DNA of 64,000 nucleotides from Acidobacteriota bacterium (lineage in GTDB: Bacteria > Acidobacteriota > Terriglobia > Versatilivoradales > Versatilivoraceae): assembly GCA_028875575.1 (NCBI GenBank), contig JAPPDF010000042.1, positions 1 through 64,000 on the forward strand, given 5' to 3'. The notes below the pieces were generated by a model, which had not been told where the DNA came from, searched no databases, and saw only the letters and a program-made list of their open reading frames with translations. The position numbers and the translations under genes are program-made. Below, piece by piece: positions 25,514 through 35,545 of the stretch (position 1 is its first letter; every line of letters starts with the position of its first letter).

Positions 25514-27577
25514 ATGTCGGCCAAACGTCCAAAGCCATTCCGGACCCGCCTCAGCCTTCTGGTGCTCTTCTTCGTTGCCTGGTCCTGCCTGATCGTCTTC
25601 CGCCTTGTCGACCTGCAGATCGTCCGCTACCCGGAAATGCGGGAACGTGCGCGGCGCCAGCAGACCCGCGTGTTCGAGATCAGTCCCAAGCGCGGGACGA
25701 TCTACGACCGCCGAAACAGGGAGCTGGCAGTCAGTATCAAGGTGGAGTCGGTATTTGCAGTTGCCCACAAGATAGCCGACAAGTCCCGAACGGCTACCCT
25801 GCTGGCCCATGCCCTGGATCTCGACCCGGACAGGGTACGGCGAAGATTGGAGGGGGCCCGGTCCTTCTGCTGGATCAAGCGGAAAGTGGACTTTCCTCAA
25901 GTCCAGAAAGTCCGGGAGCTGGACTTGCCCGGCATCTACTTCGAGACGGAAAGCAAGCGCTTCTATCCCAAGCGGGAGCTGGCTGCTCATGTCCTCGGCT
26001 ATGTGGGCATGGACAACGACGGGCTGGCCGGATTGGAGCACCTGTACGAGCGGGACGTACGTGGTACGGCCGGCCGGATCCTTCTGCATACCGATGCCAG
26101 AAAACGTTACTACAGCAGTGTGGAGAGACCTCCGACGGCAGGCTCAGACCTGGTGCTGACAATGGATGAGTCGATCCAGTACCTGGTGGAGCAGGAACTG
26201 CGGGCCCAGGTCGAGAAAAGCAGGGCTTTAGGTGGCACCGCCATCGTGATGAACCCGGCCACCGGCGCCATCCTGGCGATGGCCAACCTCCCCACTTTCA
26301 ATCCAAATCACTATGGCCGCTATTCCGAATCCTCCTGGAGGAATCAGGCTGTCCTGAACATCTACGAGCCCGGATCCACCTTCAAGATCTTTACGGCCGC
26401 CGCGGCTTTGGAGGAAGGGTTAACCACCCCCGAAGAGCAGATTCACTGCATGAATGGCGGCATCGTGATTGGGAAACACCGGATCCGGGATCACAAGCCC
26501 TTTGGTTGGTTGTCGGTCCGGGATGTGATCGCCCGTTCCAGCAATGTAGGCGTCATCCAACTGGGCTTTCGGATCGGCAAGCAGCGGCTGGAGCGCTATC
26601 TCCGGCACTATGGATTTGGCCGGCCCACCCAGGTGGATCTGCCGGGAGAAGCCAGGGGGTTGCTGCGTCCGGCCTCGGACTGGCACACGGTCGACCTGGG
26701 GACCATTTCCATGGGACAAGGGATTGGAGTGACGCCCCTGCAGATGATCGCTGGCGCGGGGGTCATTGCCAGCGGGGGCTTTTGGGTTCCCCCTCGAGTG
26801 GTTGAGCGAGTTCGCTCGGGTGGGGATTCCTGGAGTCCTTCCGATTCCCGAGGCGGCCCCAGGAGGGTCCTGCGGAAAGAGACGGCCGAAACCATCAAGG
26901 AGATGATGGGCGTGGTGGTCTCCGCCGGGACGGGCAGGGCGGCGCGGCTCAGAGGCTTTTCGGCGGCGGGCAAGACCGGTACGGCCCAGAAAGTGGATGA
27001 GCGCGGCGGCTACTCCCACACCCGTTTTGTGGCGTCATTCGTCGGCTTCGCTCCCGTCGACAACCCGGCTGTCTCGGTGGTGGTGTTGATCGACGAGCCT
27101 CGCGGTCTCTATTACGGCGGTCAGGTTGCCGCACCGGTTTTCAAGAAAATCGCGGAGAAGACACTGAATTATCTTTCCGTGCCTCCCGATCAGCCCCAAC
27201 AGGATTGGAGGGACGACTCCCGGGTTGCGGAGCGTTCCGGGGAGGATCCATTGGACGAACCTGCAATGGATGCGGTTTCGTGGACTCCGGCCTCCCTGAA
27301 CGGCCAGCAGGCATTGGGGCTTAGCGCGGCAACGGTGGGTGGGCGACAGGAGCAGGATCTGGCCAGCTACGAGGATGCGGATATCGATGGTTTGGCCGTT
27401 GTGGCCGTACCTGACTTTAAGGGGAAGTCCCTTCGCACGGTGATGGCGGAGGGGACCCGAGCCCGATTGCAGGTGGAGGCGGAGGGGGCCGGGTTGGTGG
27501 TCCGACAGTCGCCAGCGCCCGATTCCAAGGTGGCGCCGGGCTCGACGGTGAGGGTCCAACTCAATCGACAACTATGA
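25514..27577 (+). CDS. ftsI: Division transpeptidase (PBP3/FtsI) with C-terminal PASTA domain
   Basis: About 687 aa, class B penicillin-binding protein cross-linking septal peptidoglycan. An N-terminal membrane anchor (LLVLFFVAWSCLIVF) precedes the dimerisation domain (KRGTIYDRRNRELAVS) and the transpeptidase domain with Ser288 in PGSTFK, SSN in ARSSNVG and KTG in AAGKTGTAQ. A PASTA domain occupies about the last 65 residues (AVPDFKGKSLRTVMAEG). PASTA is usual in SpoVD/PBP2x-type proteins of Gram-positives and in some Acidobacteriota and deltaproteobacteria. A low-complexity linker (about 560-610) separates the two. ATG at 25514 used; GTG at 25502 possible. Confidence 0.92.
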   Translation: MSAKRPKPFRTRLSLLVLFFVAWSCLIVFRLVDLQIVRYPEMRERARRQQTRVFEISPKRGTIYDRRNRELAVSIKVESVFAVAHKIADKSRTATLLAHALDLDPDRVRRRLEGARSFCWIKRKVDFPQVQKVRELDLPGIYFETESKRFYPKRELAAHVLGYVGMDNDGLAGLEHLYERDVRGTAGRILLHTDARKRYYSSVERPPTAGSDLVLTMDESIQYLVEQELRAQVEKSRALGGTAIVMNPATGAILAMANLPTFNPNHYGRYSESSWRNQAVLNIYEPGSTFKIFTAAAALEEGLTTPEEQIHCMNGGIVIGKHRIRDHKPFGWLSVRDVIARSSNVGVIQLGFRIGKQRLERYLRHYGFGRPTQVDLPGEARGLLRPASDWHTVDLGTISMGQGIGVTPLQMIAGAGVIASGGFWVPPRVVERVRSGGDSWSPSDSRGGPRRVLRKETAETIKEMMGVVVSAGTGRAARLRGFSAAGKTGTAQKVDERGGYSHTRFVASFVGFAPVDNPAVSVVVLIDEPRGLYYGGQVAAPVFKKIAEKTLNYLSVPPDQPQQDWRDDSRVAERSGEDPLDEPAMDAVSWTPASLNGQQALGLSAATVGGRQEQDLASYEDADIDGLAVVAVPDFKGKSLRTVMAEGTRARLQVEAEGAGLVVRQSPAPDSKVAPGSTVRVQLNRQL

Positions 27578-27637
27578 CCCGCATGACTCGCCACCTTCCC
27601 CGGCGAGAGGAGCGGGGGTATTTCAGCCGGTGGAACC

Positions 27638-29119
27638 ATGCAGCTCCTGGACTTGATCAGGAATGTCGACGTTATTGCCGCGGCCGAGTCCCCCGAGACG
27701 AATATTTCAGGAATCGCCTACGATTCTCGACAGGTCGAGAAGGGGTACCTATTCACAGCCATCCGTGGGACCAGAACCGACGGCAATCGTTTTGTCGATC
27801 AGGCGGTCCAGCGTGGGGCCGGCGCAATCCTGTCGGAAAATTCCAAACCGAGGGCCTTTCCGCTGCCTTGGATTCGCGTCGAGCATGGCCGCCGGGCCTT
27901 GGCCCAAACCGCCGCGAACTTTTACCATCATCCCAGTCGAAAGCTGCACCTGATCGGAATCACCGGGACCAATGGCAAGACTTCTACCGCCTATCTTCTC
28001 GAGTCCATCCTGCATACCGGCGGCTCACGGGTGGGGTTGATCAGCACCATCGCCTATCGAACCCCCGAATGGTCAGCCTCTGCGGGGCTCACCACCCCCG
28101 AAAGCCTCGATCTGCAGGAGTTGTTCCATCGCTTTCGGCAGAACGGCTGCCAACACGTTGTGATGGAGGTCTCCTCTCACGCGTTGGACCTGGACCGTGT
28201 CTACGCCAGCCAATTCCGCGTGGCCGTCTTCACCAATCTGTCGCCGGAACACCTGGACTATCATCAGTCCATGGACTGCTATTACCAGGCCAAGAAACGG
28301 TTGTTTATGGCCATGGGCCATGGGCCGCCCGGGGTATCCGTTGTGAACGTGGATGACGCTTGGGGACAAAAGCTGGCTCGGAGCACTCCGGGCCGATGTC
28401 TCACTTTTTCCGTGCGCCGTCCGGCAGATATTGGAGTTATGGAGTGTCGGTCGGGGTGGAGGGGCATGCGAGTCCGCTTGCGGTTTCAGGAGGATGAGCT
28501 GGAGGTTCGCAGCCCACTGCTGGGGAGCTTCAATCTCTCCAATCTTCTGGCCGCGGCAGCAACCGCCTGCAGTTTGGGCGTCGACCGGGATGCCCTGAGA
28601 CATGGAATCGAGGCCTGTCCGCCCGTTCCGGGCCGGTTCGAACAAATCGATTGCGGGCAGTCCTTTCATGTGATCGTGGATTACGCCCATACCCCTGACG
28701 CCTTGCGGAACGTCCTGGCCACGGCCAGGCAACTGGGACCCAAGAGGGTCTTGGTGCTGTTCGGCTGCGGCGGCGAGCGGGACCGGTCAAAACGCCCGGT
28801 AATGGGTTCGATCGCCGAACAGCACAGCGACTGGGTCATGCTTACCTCCGACAATGCCCGCGGCGAGGACCCGCTGGCGATTCTCGGAGAAATCCAGGCA
28901 GGTTTTCGGTCCGATCGGAATGAGGCCGAGCCGGATCGGCGGGAGGCGATTCGGCGGCTCTTTTCGCGGGCCGAATCGGGAGATCTGGTCATTCTGGCAG
29001 GCAAGGGTCACGAGGTTGGCCAGCAGGAAGCCGGCCGGGTCCGCCCCTTTGACGATCGCCAGGTGGCCAGGGCTGTCCTTCGGGAGATGGGCTATGGTGA
29101 ATCAGCTTCCTGCCGGTGA
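27638..29119 (+). CDS. murE: UDP-MurNAc-tripeptide synthetase
   Basis: 493-aa Mur ligase adding the third stem residue. Seen: substrate domain with IAYDSRQVEKGYLF, ATP loop GITGTNGKTSTA, the MEVSSHALDLDRV carbamoyl-lysine region, and C-terminal VDYAHTPDAL. The specificity loop reads TSDNARGEDP; the standard meso-diaminopimelate signature is DNPR, so Pro is replaced by Ala, but the flanking Asp-Asn and Arg favour DAP over lysine. It overlaps murF by 26 nt. Confidence 0.93.
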   Translation: MQLLDLIRNVDVIAAAESPETNISGIAYDSRQVEKGYLFTAIRGTRTDGNRFVDQAVQRGAGAILSENSKPRAFPLPWIRVEHGRRALAQTAANFYHHPSRKLHLIGITGTNGKTSTAYLLESILHTGGSRVGLISTIAYRTPEWSASAGLTTPESLDLQELFHRFRQNGCQHVVMEVSSHALDLDRVYASQFRVAVFTNLSPEHLDYHQSMDCYYQAKKRLFMAMGHGPPGVSVVNVDDAWGQKLARSTPGRCLTFSVRRPADIGVMECRSGWRGMRVRLRFQEDELEVRSPLLGSFNLSNLLAAAATACSLGVDRDALRHGIEACPPVPGRFEQIDCGQSFHVIVDYAHTPDALRNVLATARQLGPKRVLVLFGCGGERDRSKRPVMGSIAEQHSDWVMLTSDNARGEDPLAILGEIQAGFRSDRNEAEPDRREAIRRLFSRAESGDLVILAGKGHEVGQQEAGRVRPFDDRQVARAVLREMGYGESASCR

Positions 29120-30497
29120 AATCGCTCGAGCGGTGGGATCCTCAATCGATTCGGCCTACCGGCAGACGGTCCCTTCGGGCTATTCCATCGATTCTCGGAC
29201 CCTGCAGGTCGGGGACTGCTTTGTCGCTATTCAAGGGCCTCGATTCGATGGTCACCAATTTATTTCCGAGGCGGTGCGCAAAGGGGCCTCCCTCTTGATT
29301 GTCAGCCGGGAGGAGGCCTGCAGGTCGGTGCCGGGAACACCCTGGATTCGGGTGGAAGACACATTGACGGCGCTTCAGCAACTGGCCGGCTGGGTGCGCC
29401 GCCGTTGGGGGAAGCCCCTGGTGGGAATTACCGGAAGCGTCGGCAAGACGACCGCCAAGGAGATTGCCGCCCACCTGCTGGCCGGCCCCTTCAAGGTTTT
29501 CAGGAACCATCGAAACTTCAACAACGACTACGGGCTGCCTCTCTCCCTGCTTCAGTTGGAGTCGGATCACCAGATCGCCGTAATGGAGCTCGGGATGTCG
29601 GCCCCCGGAGAAATCGCCAGGTTGAGTCGTATCGCCCGGCCCGATCTGGGCGTGGTGACCAACGTCAAACCGGTTCACCTGGAGTTTTTCCCCTCGGTCG
29701 GCGGCATTGCCAAGGCAAAACGGGAACTCATCGAGAACCTGCCCCCCAGCGGAGTTGCCCTCCTGAACAATGACGATGCCCGCGTGCGGAAGTTCAGCCG
29801 GAGTTTTTCGGGCGAGGTCGTCACCTTCGGCATTGAAAGGCCGGCTGCCTTCCACGTCGACCGCATTTGGGACAGGGGGCTGGGTGGATGTGAGTTCACG
29901 GTGCGGCATCGCGGTCGAAGCCACCGGTTGACCTCACCCTTGCTGGGTGCCCACAATGTCTCGAACTGCTTGCCCGGAATCGCTCTGGCCCACCGCATGG
30001 AGATGAGCTTCCCGGACATCGCCGCACGACTGCTCAGCCTGAAGCCGGGGCAGGGCAGGGGCCAACCCCTGTTTTTCGAACAGGGGATCTGCGTGGTGGA
30101 TGACAGCTACAACTCCAATCCCGCCGCCCTCATGACCATGATGCGACTCCTCAAGGGGATCCCCGGCTATGGAAGGAAAATCCTGGTCGCAGGAGAAATG
30201 ATGGAGCTGGGAGCCGACGCTCCCCGGTTCCACCAGGTGTGCGGCAAGGCGGCAGCCGGCTGGGATTTCGATCTGATTCTTGGAGTGCGGGGACTTGCCG
30301 ATCGAGTGGTGGCCTCGGCTCGAGCCCTGGGGTACGACCCCAGCCGATCGGTCTTTTTCGAAGACGCAGCCGAAGCCGGCGAATGGCTGGCCCCTCGCAT
30401 CCTGCCCGGCGACCTGATACTGGTGAAGGGCTCACGCGGAGTGAGAACCGAGGGAGTCATACAGAGGTTGAAGGAGGACTTCGCTCTTTCCGCCTGA
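29094..30497 (+). CDS. murF: UDP-MurNAc-tripeptide--D-Ala-D-Ala ligase
   Basis: 467-aa Mur ligase joining D-Ala-D-Ala to the tripeptide. Seen: YSIDSRTLQVGDCFVAI in the N-terminal domain, GITGSVGKTTAKE (ATP loop; Ser-Val in place of the usual Thr-Asn), the FRNHRNFNNDYGLPLSLL stretch characteristic of MurF, MELGMSAPGEIARL, and VVDDSYNSNPAALM. ATG at 29094 lies inside the end of murE and gives a canonical N-terminus; longer in-frame reading would overlap murE fully. It depends on the dipeptide made by Ddl (14709-15812). Confidence 0.94.
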   Translation: MVNQLPAGEIARAVGSSIDSAYRQTVPSGYSIDSRTLQVGDCFVAIQGPRFDGHQFISEAVRKGASLLIVSREEACRSVPGTPWIRVEDTLTALQQLAGWVRRRWGKPLVGITGSVGKTTAKEIAAHLLAGPFKVFRNHRNFNNDYGLPLSLLQLESDHQIAVMELGMSAPGEIARLSRIARPDLGVVTNVKPVHLEFFPSVGGIAKAKRELIENLPPSGVALLNNDDARVRKFSRSFSGEVVTFGIERPAAFHVDRIWDRGLGGCEFTVRHRGRSHRLTSPLLGAHNVSNCLPGIALAHRMEMSFPDIAARLLSLKPGQGRGQPLFFEQGICVVDDSYNSNPAALMTMMRLLKGIPGYGRKILVAGEMMELGADAPRFHQVCGKAAAGWDFDLILGVRGLADRVVASARALGYDPSRSVFFEDAAEAGEWLAPRILPGDLILVKGSRGVRTEGVIQRLKEDFALSA

Positions 30498-30601
30498 GGT
30501 CGGGAACTACCCGTCGGGTCTCGGCCGCGGACCCGACGGCTGATCCGGCGCGGGCTGGCGAGAACATCGGGCTTTCCGGTGCGGAGGTCGGCTCAAATCC
30601 A

Positions 30602-31741
30602 ATGCTCTACCACCTTCTCTATGAGTGGCTGTTTGACGTTTTCCCCGACGCATCGGTACTGAACGTCTTTCGCTATATCACCTTCAGGACGGCTTCTGCC
30701 AGCATCACGGCCCTGGTGCTGGCTCTGATCCTGGGTCCCTGGCTCATTCGCCGCCTACGCCAGTTCCAGGTGGAGCAACACATCCGGGAGGAGGGTCCGA
30801 GTCACCATCAGGTCAAGGCCGGCACGCCCACCATGGGCGGTGTTCTGATCGTGGCCAGCACGGTGCTGCCCACCTTCCTGTGGACGGATCTGGGCAATCC
30901 GCTGGTGTGGGTCGGCCTGGGTTCGATGATCGGGTTCGGCGCCATCGGTTTTGCCGACGACATCATCAAGATCAAGCGGCGGAGAAACCTGGGGTTGACG
31001 GCTCGGATCAAGCTGGGACTGCAACTTGCCCTGAGCGGCGCCATTGCAGCCGGCCTGCTGCTTCTCAAGTCTCGGGGAGCCTATCAGACCGATCTGGCCG
31101 TCCCCTTCTTCAAGGATCTGCAGCCCAATCTGGTGTTGGATACCTTTGCCGGCTCCGCACTTCATTTCCTGGATTTCCTTCCATTCCTGCTTTTCGTGTG
31201 GGTGGTTCTGGTTGGATCTTCCAACGCCGTCAACCTCACCGACGGGTTGGACGGCCTCGCCATTGGCTGCGTGGTCGTCGCCGGCGGGGCGCTGACCGTG
31301 CTGACCTATGTCACCAGCCACGCCTCCTTTGCCGGATACCTGGATATTCCCCATCAGGCCGGTGTCGGGGAGTTGACCATTTTTTGCGGGGCCATGGTGG
31401 GCGCTTCGCTGGGTTTTCTCTGGTACAACTGCCATCCGGCCGAGCTCTTTATGGGCGACGTGGGCTCGCTGTCCCTCGGCGGGGCCATCGGGACCGTGGC
31501 CGTGATCATCAAGCACGAAATTCTGTTGGTGGCCATTGGCGGCATTTTCGTCCTGGAGTGTCTGTCGGTGATGATTCAAGTCTCTTTCTTCAAGATGCGG
31601 AAGAAACGGGTCTTTCGCATGGCGCCGCTTCACCACCACTTCGAGCTTCTCGGGTGGAGCGAATCGAAGGTGGTGGTGCGCTTTTGGATCGCCGCTCTGA
31701 TCTTTGCGTTGTTCAGCCTGACCACGCTCAAGCTGCGCTGA
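30602..31741 (+). CDS. mraY: Phospho-MurNAc-pentapeptide transferase
   Basis: 379-aa polytopic membrane enzyme making lipid I from undecaprenyl phosphate. About ten helices. Catalytic segments: VKAGTPTMGGVLI, FADDIIKIKRRRNLGL (Asp-Asp pair), NAVNLTDGLDGLAIG, NCHPAELFMGDVGSL and RMAPLHHHFELLGW. ATG at 30602 begins MLYHLLYEWL, the usual MraY N-terminus. A GGAGG sits 12 nt upstream. Confidence 0.95.
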   Translation: MLYHLLYEWLFDVFPDASVLNVFRYITFRTASASITALVLALILGPWLIRRLRQFQVEQHIREEGPSHHQVKAGTPTMGGVLIVASTVLPTFLWTDLGNPLVWVGLGSMIGFGAIGFADDIIKIKRRRNLGLTARIKLGLQLALSGAIAAGLLLLKSRGAYQTDLAVPFFKDLQPNLVLDTFAGSALHFLDFLPFLLFVWVVLVGSSNAVNLTDGLDGLAIGCVVVAGGALTVLTYVTSHASFAGYLDIPHQAGVGELTIFCGAMVGASLGFLWYNCHPAELFMGDVGSLSLGGAIGTVAVIIKHEILLVAIGGIFVLECLSVMIQVSFFKMRKKRVFRMAPLHHHFELLGWSESKVVVRFWIAALIFALFSLTTLKLR

Positions 31742-31806
31742 TCTTCTGAAATGGCGGTTCCGTGGCACGGTCTGCGTGGCTTGCCACACGACATGATCCA
31801 CACGGA

Positions 31807-33171
31807 ATGACATTGGAAGCAGAGTCGTTTGCAGGGAAAAGGGTCCTGGTGGTGGGGATGGCCCGCAGTGGAATGGCCGCCGCAAGGTTCCTGCGGACCA
31901 GGGGAGCATGGGTGACGGTCTCGGACGCCCGGGGTCAAAGCCAGTTGGAGCCCGAAATCCGAACGCTGCAGGCGCTTGGGATCGGTTGGGAGGTCGGCGG
32001 GCATCGGCCGGAAACGTTCCTGAAGGCGGAGTGCATTGTGGTGAGCCCCGGCGTTCCCCTGGAGCAGCCGGTTCTGAGAGAGGCAGCGGGTCGGGGAACG
32101 GAGATCTTGAGCGAGATCGAACTGGCCTCCCGCTTTCTTGGAGGGAGAATCGTCGGAATCACCGGCTCCAACGGCAAGACCACCACGACCACGTTGGTCG
32201 GCGAAATCCTTGAAGCTGCCGGCTTTCGGGTTCAGGTAGGAGGCAATATCGGAGTAGCCCTGACCTCCCTGGTTGAAAGCTCCGCTTCCGACTCGATCAA
32301 CGTGGTGGAGTTGAGCAGCTTTCAGTTGGAGGCGATCACTTCCTTTCGGGCTCACATGGGCGTGATTCTTAATATCACCCCCGACCACATGGATCGATAC
32401 CCCAACCTGGCGGCCTACGCGAGCGCGAAGCTGAACCTGTTGAACAATCAGGAAGCCTCGGACGTGGCGGTGCTGAATCGCGACGATCGGCTGCTGCGTG
32501 ATCTGGCCGGACCTACCGCTGCCGAGAGGTTCTGGTTCAGCACCAGGATCCCCGTGGAGCAGGGGACCTGCCTGCAAGACGGCGCACTGGTCTTCAGTAA
32601 TCCGGGCAGACGGGAGCAGGTGGTCCGGGTGGAGGACGTCCGGATCAAGGGGCGGCACAACCTGGAAAATGTGGCCGCCGCGGTCACCGTGGCCCGCCTG
32701 CTGGGTGCGTCGGTCGAGTCCATCCGGGAAACCGTGGCGCGTTTCCGCGGCGTTTCTCACCGGCTGGAGTGGGTACGCGAGATTCGAGGCGTCGATTTCT
32801 ACAACGACTCCAAGGCAACCAATCCGACCTCGGCACAGAGAGCCCTGGAAGCCTTCGAGCAACGGCTGGTCTTAATCCTGGGTGGGCGCGACAAGGCCAG
32901 CGACTTTACCGTGCTGAGTCCTCAGGTAAGCCGCCGGGTGAAGGGCCTGGTCCTCTTGGGTGAAGCCAGCCGCAAGATCGAATCCCAACTGGCCGGGACG
33001 GCTCCCGTGACTCGTGCCGCCAGCATGGAGGAGGCGGTTCGCCTGGCCTTTGGTCAAGCGGATCGGGGAGAGGTAGTGCTTCTGGCCCCTGCCTGCTCCA
33101 GCTTCGACATGTTTCGGGATTACGAGGATAGGGGAGACGTTTTCAAGGAGGCGGTAAATCGCCTCCAGTAG
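31807..33171 (+). CDS. murD: UDP-MurNAc-L-alanine--D-glutamate ligase
   Basis: 454-aa Mur ligase adding D-Glu. Seen: KRVLVVGMARSGMAAARFL (Rossmann-like UDP-binding), VVSPGVPLEQP, GITGSNGKTTTTTLVGE (ATP loop), VVELSSFQLE, LNITPDHMDRYP, and VDFYNDSKATNPTSAQRALE in the C-terminal part. ATG at 31807 is preferred; GTG at 31762 would add 15 residues not found in the family. A 70-bp gap separates it from ftsW. Confidence 0.94.
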   Translation: MTLEAESFAGKRVLVVGMARSGMAAARFLRTRGAWVTVSDARGQSQLEPEIRTLQALGIGWEVGGHRPETFLKAECIVVSPGVPLEQPVLREAAGRGTEILSEIELASRFLGGRIVGITGSNGKTTTTTLVGEILEAAGFRVQVGGNIGVALTSLVESSASDSINVVELSSFQLEAITSFRAHMGVILNITPDHMDRYPNLAAYASAKLNLLNNQEASDVAVLNRDDRLLRDLAGPTAAERFWFSTRIPVEQGTCLQDGALVFSNPGRREQVVRVEDVRIKGRHNLENVAAAVTVARLLGASVESIRETVARFRGVSHRLEWVREIRGVDFYNDSKATNPTSAQRALEAFEQRLVLILGGRDKASDFTVLSPQVSRRVKGLVLLGEASRKIESQLAGTAPVTRAASMEEAVRLAFGQADRGEVVLLAPACSSFDMFRDYEDRGDVFKEAVNRLQ

Positions 33172-33241
33172 ATTTCAGTGACCGCCGGGAGTTCGAGAAA
33201 CCTCCTCCCCGGCCGCAAGTCGCATCCCTGGATCGTTCCAA

Positions 33242-34333
33242 ATGGCGCGAAAGCTGTCACCGGACAAGCTGCTGTTCACCACCACCCTGGCCTTGGTGCT
33301 CGTGGGAGTGGTCATGGTCTTCAGCGCCTCTGCCGTGATGGCGGAGGAGAAGTTCGGCAGCCCCTACTACTTTCTGATTCGTCAGGGCGTGTGGGCGCTC
33401 TTGGGATTGATCGGCATGTGGTGGGCCATGCACGTCGACTATCGCTCCTATCGTCACCCGCTCTGTGTCTATGGCGGACTGTTCATCTGTATTCTGCTGC
33501 TGGTTGGCGTATTCTTCATGGACCCCAACCACAACACCCACCGCTGGATTCGGTTGGGATCCCTGTCATTTCAGCCATCCGAGCTCAGCAAACCGGCCCT
33601 GGTGATCTTCATGGCCTCCCTGCTGGAGAAGGAGGCCAAGCGGGTGAACGACTGGCGTCATACGCTCCTGCCCTGTCTGGCGGTGCTGTTTGTGGTGCTG
33701 GGATTGATCGTCGCGGAACCGGACCTGGGCACCTCCATCACCATCGGGGCGGTGGCATTTGTGCTGCTGTTTTGCGCCGGCCTGCGACTCACCTATGTGC
33801 TGGGCGCCGCCCTTCTAGCCATACCGCCCCTGTTTTGCCTGATCTATTTCTATGAGTACCGAATGCAACGTGTGCTGGCCTTCCTTGATCCCTTGAGCGA
33901 TCCCCTGGGATCGGGCTTTCAGATCCTGCAATCCTGGACCGCCGTGGGGAGTGGGGGGTTGACGGGTCTGGGCCTGATGGCGGGCAAGCAGAAGCTCTTC
34001 TACCTGCCGGAACCCCATACCGACTTCATTTATGCCGTCATCGGGGAAGAGTGGGGCCTGGTCGGCTCCCTGGCGGTGCTGGGACTGTTCGGGGTGTTTC
34101 TGTGGCGGGGCGTCCGCCTGTCCTTGCGGGCCGGGGACGGCTTTGGACGTTATCTGGGGCTCGGCCTCACCGCCATGGTCATGTGCCAGGCGTTCGTCAA
34201 CATCAGCGTTGTATTGAGTTTGCTGCCCACCAAGGGGATTCCGCTTCCCTTTGTCAGCTCGGGCGGCTCCTCGTTGCTGGTCAGCCTGGTAAGTGTCGGC
34301 GTTCTGCTCAATATCTCCCAGCACTCCGATTGA
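33242..34333 (+). CDS. ftsW: FtsW-type SEDS peptidoglycan polymerase
   Basis: 363 aa with ten predicted helices. SEDS hallmarks: VFSASAVMAEEKFGSPYYFL, HRWIRLGSLSFQPSELSKPALVIF, AEPDLGTSITIGAVAF, and PFVSSGGSSLLVSLVSVGVLLNIS near the end (each matches the FtsW/RodA pattern). It works as glycosyltransferase partner of the FtsI encoded in the same cluster. ATG at 33242 used. Position between murD and murG indicates FtsW rather than RodA. Confidence 0.94.
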   Translation: MARKLSPDKLLFTTTLALVLVGVVMVFSASAVMAEEKFGSPYYFLIRQGVWALLGLIGMWWAMHVDYRSYRHPLCVYGGLFICILLLVGVFFMDPNHNTHRWIRLGSLSFQPSELSKPALVIFMASLLEKEAKRVNDWRHTLLPCLAVLFVVLGLIVAEPDLGTSITIGAVAFVLLFCAGLRLTYVLGAALLAIPPLFCLIYFYEYRMQRVLAFLDPLSDPLGSGFQILQSWTAVGSGGLTGLGLMAGKQKLFYLPEPHTDFIYAVIGEEWGLVGSLAVLGLFGVFLWRGVRLSLRAGDGFGRYLGLGLTAMVMCQAFVNISVVLSLLPTKGIPLPFVSSGGSSLLVSLVSVGVLLNISQHSD

Positions 34334-34414
34334 GGGGGCAGCCTCAGGCGGCGGCAGGACCGGACAGGTCTAATCGGAAGTCCATGCAGGAGCCATCAGG
34401 TCTGGGCGAAAAAG

Positions 34415-35545
34415 ATGCCGAAAACGGAATCTTCTTCATGGCGCACCCGGCAACCTGCAGAGGACGGAGAACTCAGGCTCCTGATTGCCGGTGGCGGCAC
34501 GGGAGGGCACCTTTACCCGGGAATCGCAGTCGCCCGGGCGCTCGCCAGGCGCTTTCCGGAGGCGGAGGTTCAATTCGTCGGAAGCGGGCGTCCACTGGAG
34601 GCACGTATTTTGAAAGAGGCGGGATATCGTTTGAACCGACTGCCCGTATCGGGATTGAAGGGGGTCGGGCGGATCGATCTGATCCGGGGCATCCTCAAGC
34701 TTCCGCGGAGTCTGTGGGCTGCCTGGGGAATCGTTCGCCGATTCCGCCCGACCGTTGTCCTGGGAGTCGGGGGCTATTCCTCCGGTCCGCCGGTGCTGGT
34801 CGCTTCGCTGGCAGGAGTTCCCACTCTGCTTCACGAGTCCAATGCCCAGCCGGGTATCACCAATCGCTTGTTATCGCCTTTCTGCCGCAAGGTGACCGTG
34901 GCCTTTCCGGAGTGCGAGACCTTTTTCCGCGGGAAAGCCGTGCTGACGGGGACTCCGGTGCGCCCGGAGTTTTTGGCCCGTCCGACCAGACCTCCCGAGC
35001 GTCCCTTCGTTCTGTTGATTTTCGGAGGCAGCCAGGGCGCCCGGGCAATCAACCGCGCCATGGTGGATGCATTGGAGGGGTTGCGCCCGCACTTGGGCCA
35101 AATGCATTTCATTCACCAGACCGGCGAGCATGATTTCGTCCGGGTGGAGCAGGCCTATCGGGAGGCGGAGGCCAGGGCCCTGGTAAGACCCTTCTTCACC
35201 GACATGCCGAGCCAGTTCCCAAAAGCCCACCTGGTGGTATGCCGGGCCGGCGCCGCCACCCTGGGTGAGCTGGCGGCAGCGCGCAAGGCCTCCCTGCTGG
35301 TTCCTTTTCCAGGCGCCACCGACAACCATCAACTGCGCAACGCCGAATCGCTGGCGGCTGCAGGAGCTGCCGAAGTCATCCCACAGGACGAATTGAGTGG
35401 CAGGCTCCTGGCCAGACGGGTCGAACACTATCTTGGCCACCCGGAGGAGTTGGAGCGGATGGAGGCTCGGAGCGGCCGGTTGGCCCGGCCCGATTCAGCC
35501 CGAAAAATCGTGGAATTGATTGGTCATTTGGCGGGTTCGGATTGA
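34415..35545 (+). CDS. murG: Lipid II synthase (GlcNAc transferase)
   Basis: 376-aa peripheral GT-B enzyme adding GlcNAc to lipid I. Seen: LIAGGGTGGHLYPGIAVA (glycine-rich loop), GVGGYSSGPPVLVA, HESNAQPGITNR, FGGSQGARAINRA, and CRAGAATLGELAAARKASLLVP for UDP-GlcNAc binding. About 18 polar residues precede the conserved core. ATG at 34415 has only a weak ribosome site (GCGAAAAAG). Confidence 0.94.
   Translation: MPKTESSSWRTRQPAEDGELRLLIAGGGTGGHLYPGIAVARALARRFPEAEVQFVGSGRPLEARILKEAGYRLNRLPVSGLKGVGRIDLIRGILKLPRSLWAAWGIVRRFRPTVVLGVGGYSSGPPVLVASLAGVPTLLHESNAQPGITNRLLSPFCRKVTVAFPECETFFRGKAVLTGTPVRPEFLARPTRPPERPFVLLIFGGSQGARAINRAMVDALEGLRPHLGQMHFIHQTGEHDFVRVEQAYREAEARALVRPFFTDMPSQFPKAHLVVCRAGAATLGELAAARKASLLVPFPGATDNHQLRNAESLAAAGAAEVIPQDELSGRLLARRVEHYLGHPEELERMEARSGRLARPDSARKIVELIGHLAGSD

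Noticed and set aside
27590-27620. Another end of the 245-bp element upstream of murE
   Set aside because: GGCGAGAGGAGCGGGG resembles the end only loosely and functions as the murE leader.
30755-31909. 384-aa open frame opposite mraY
   Set aside because: Antisense shadow rich in His/Gln/Gly; mraY motifs are intact on the other strand.
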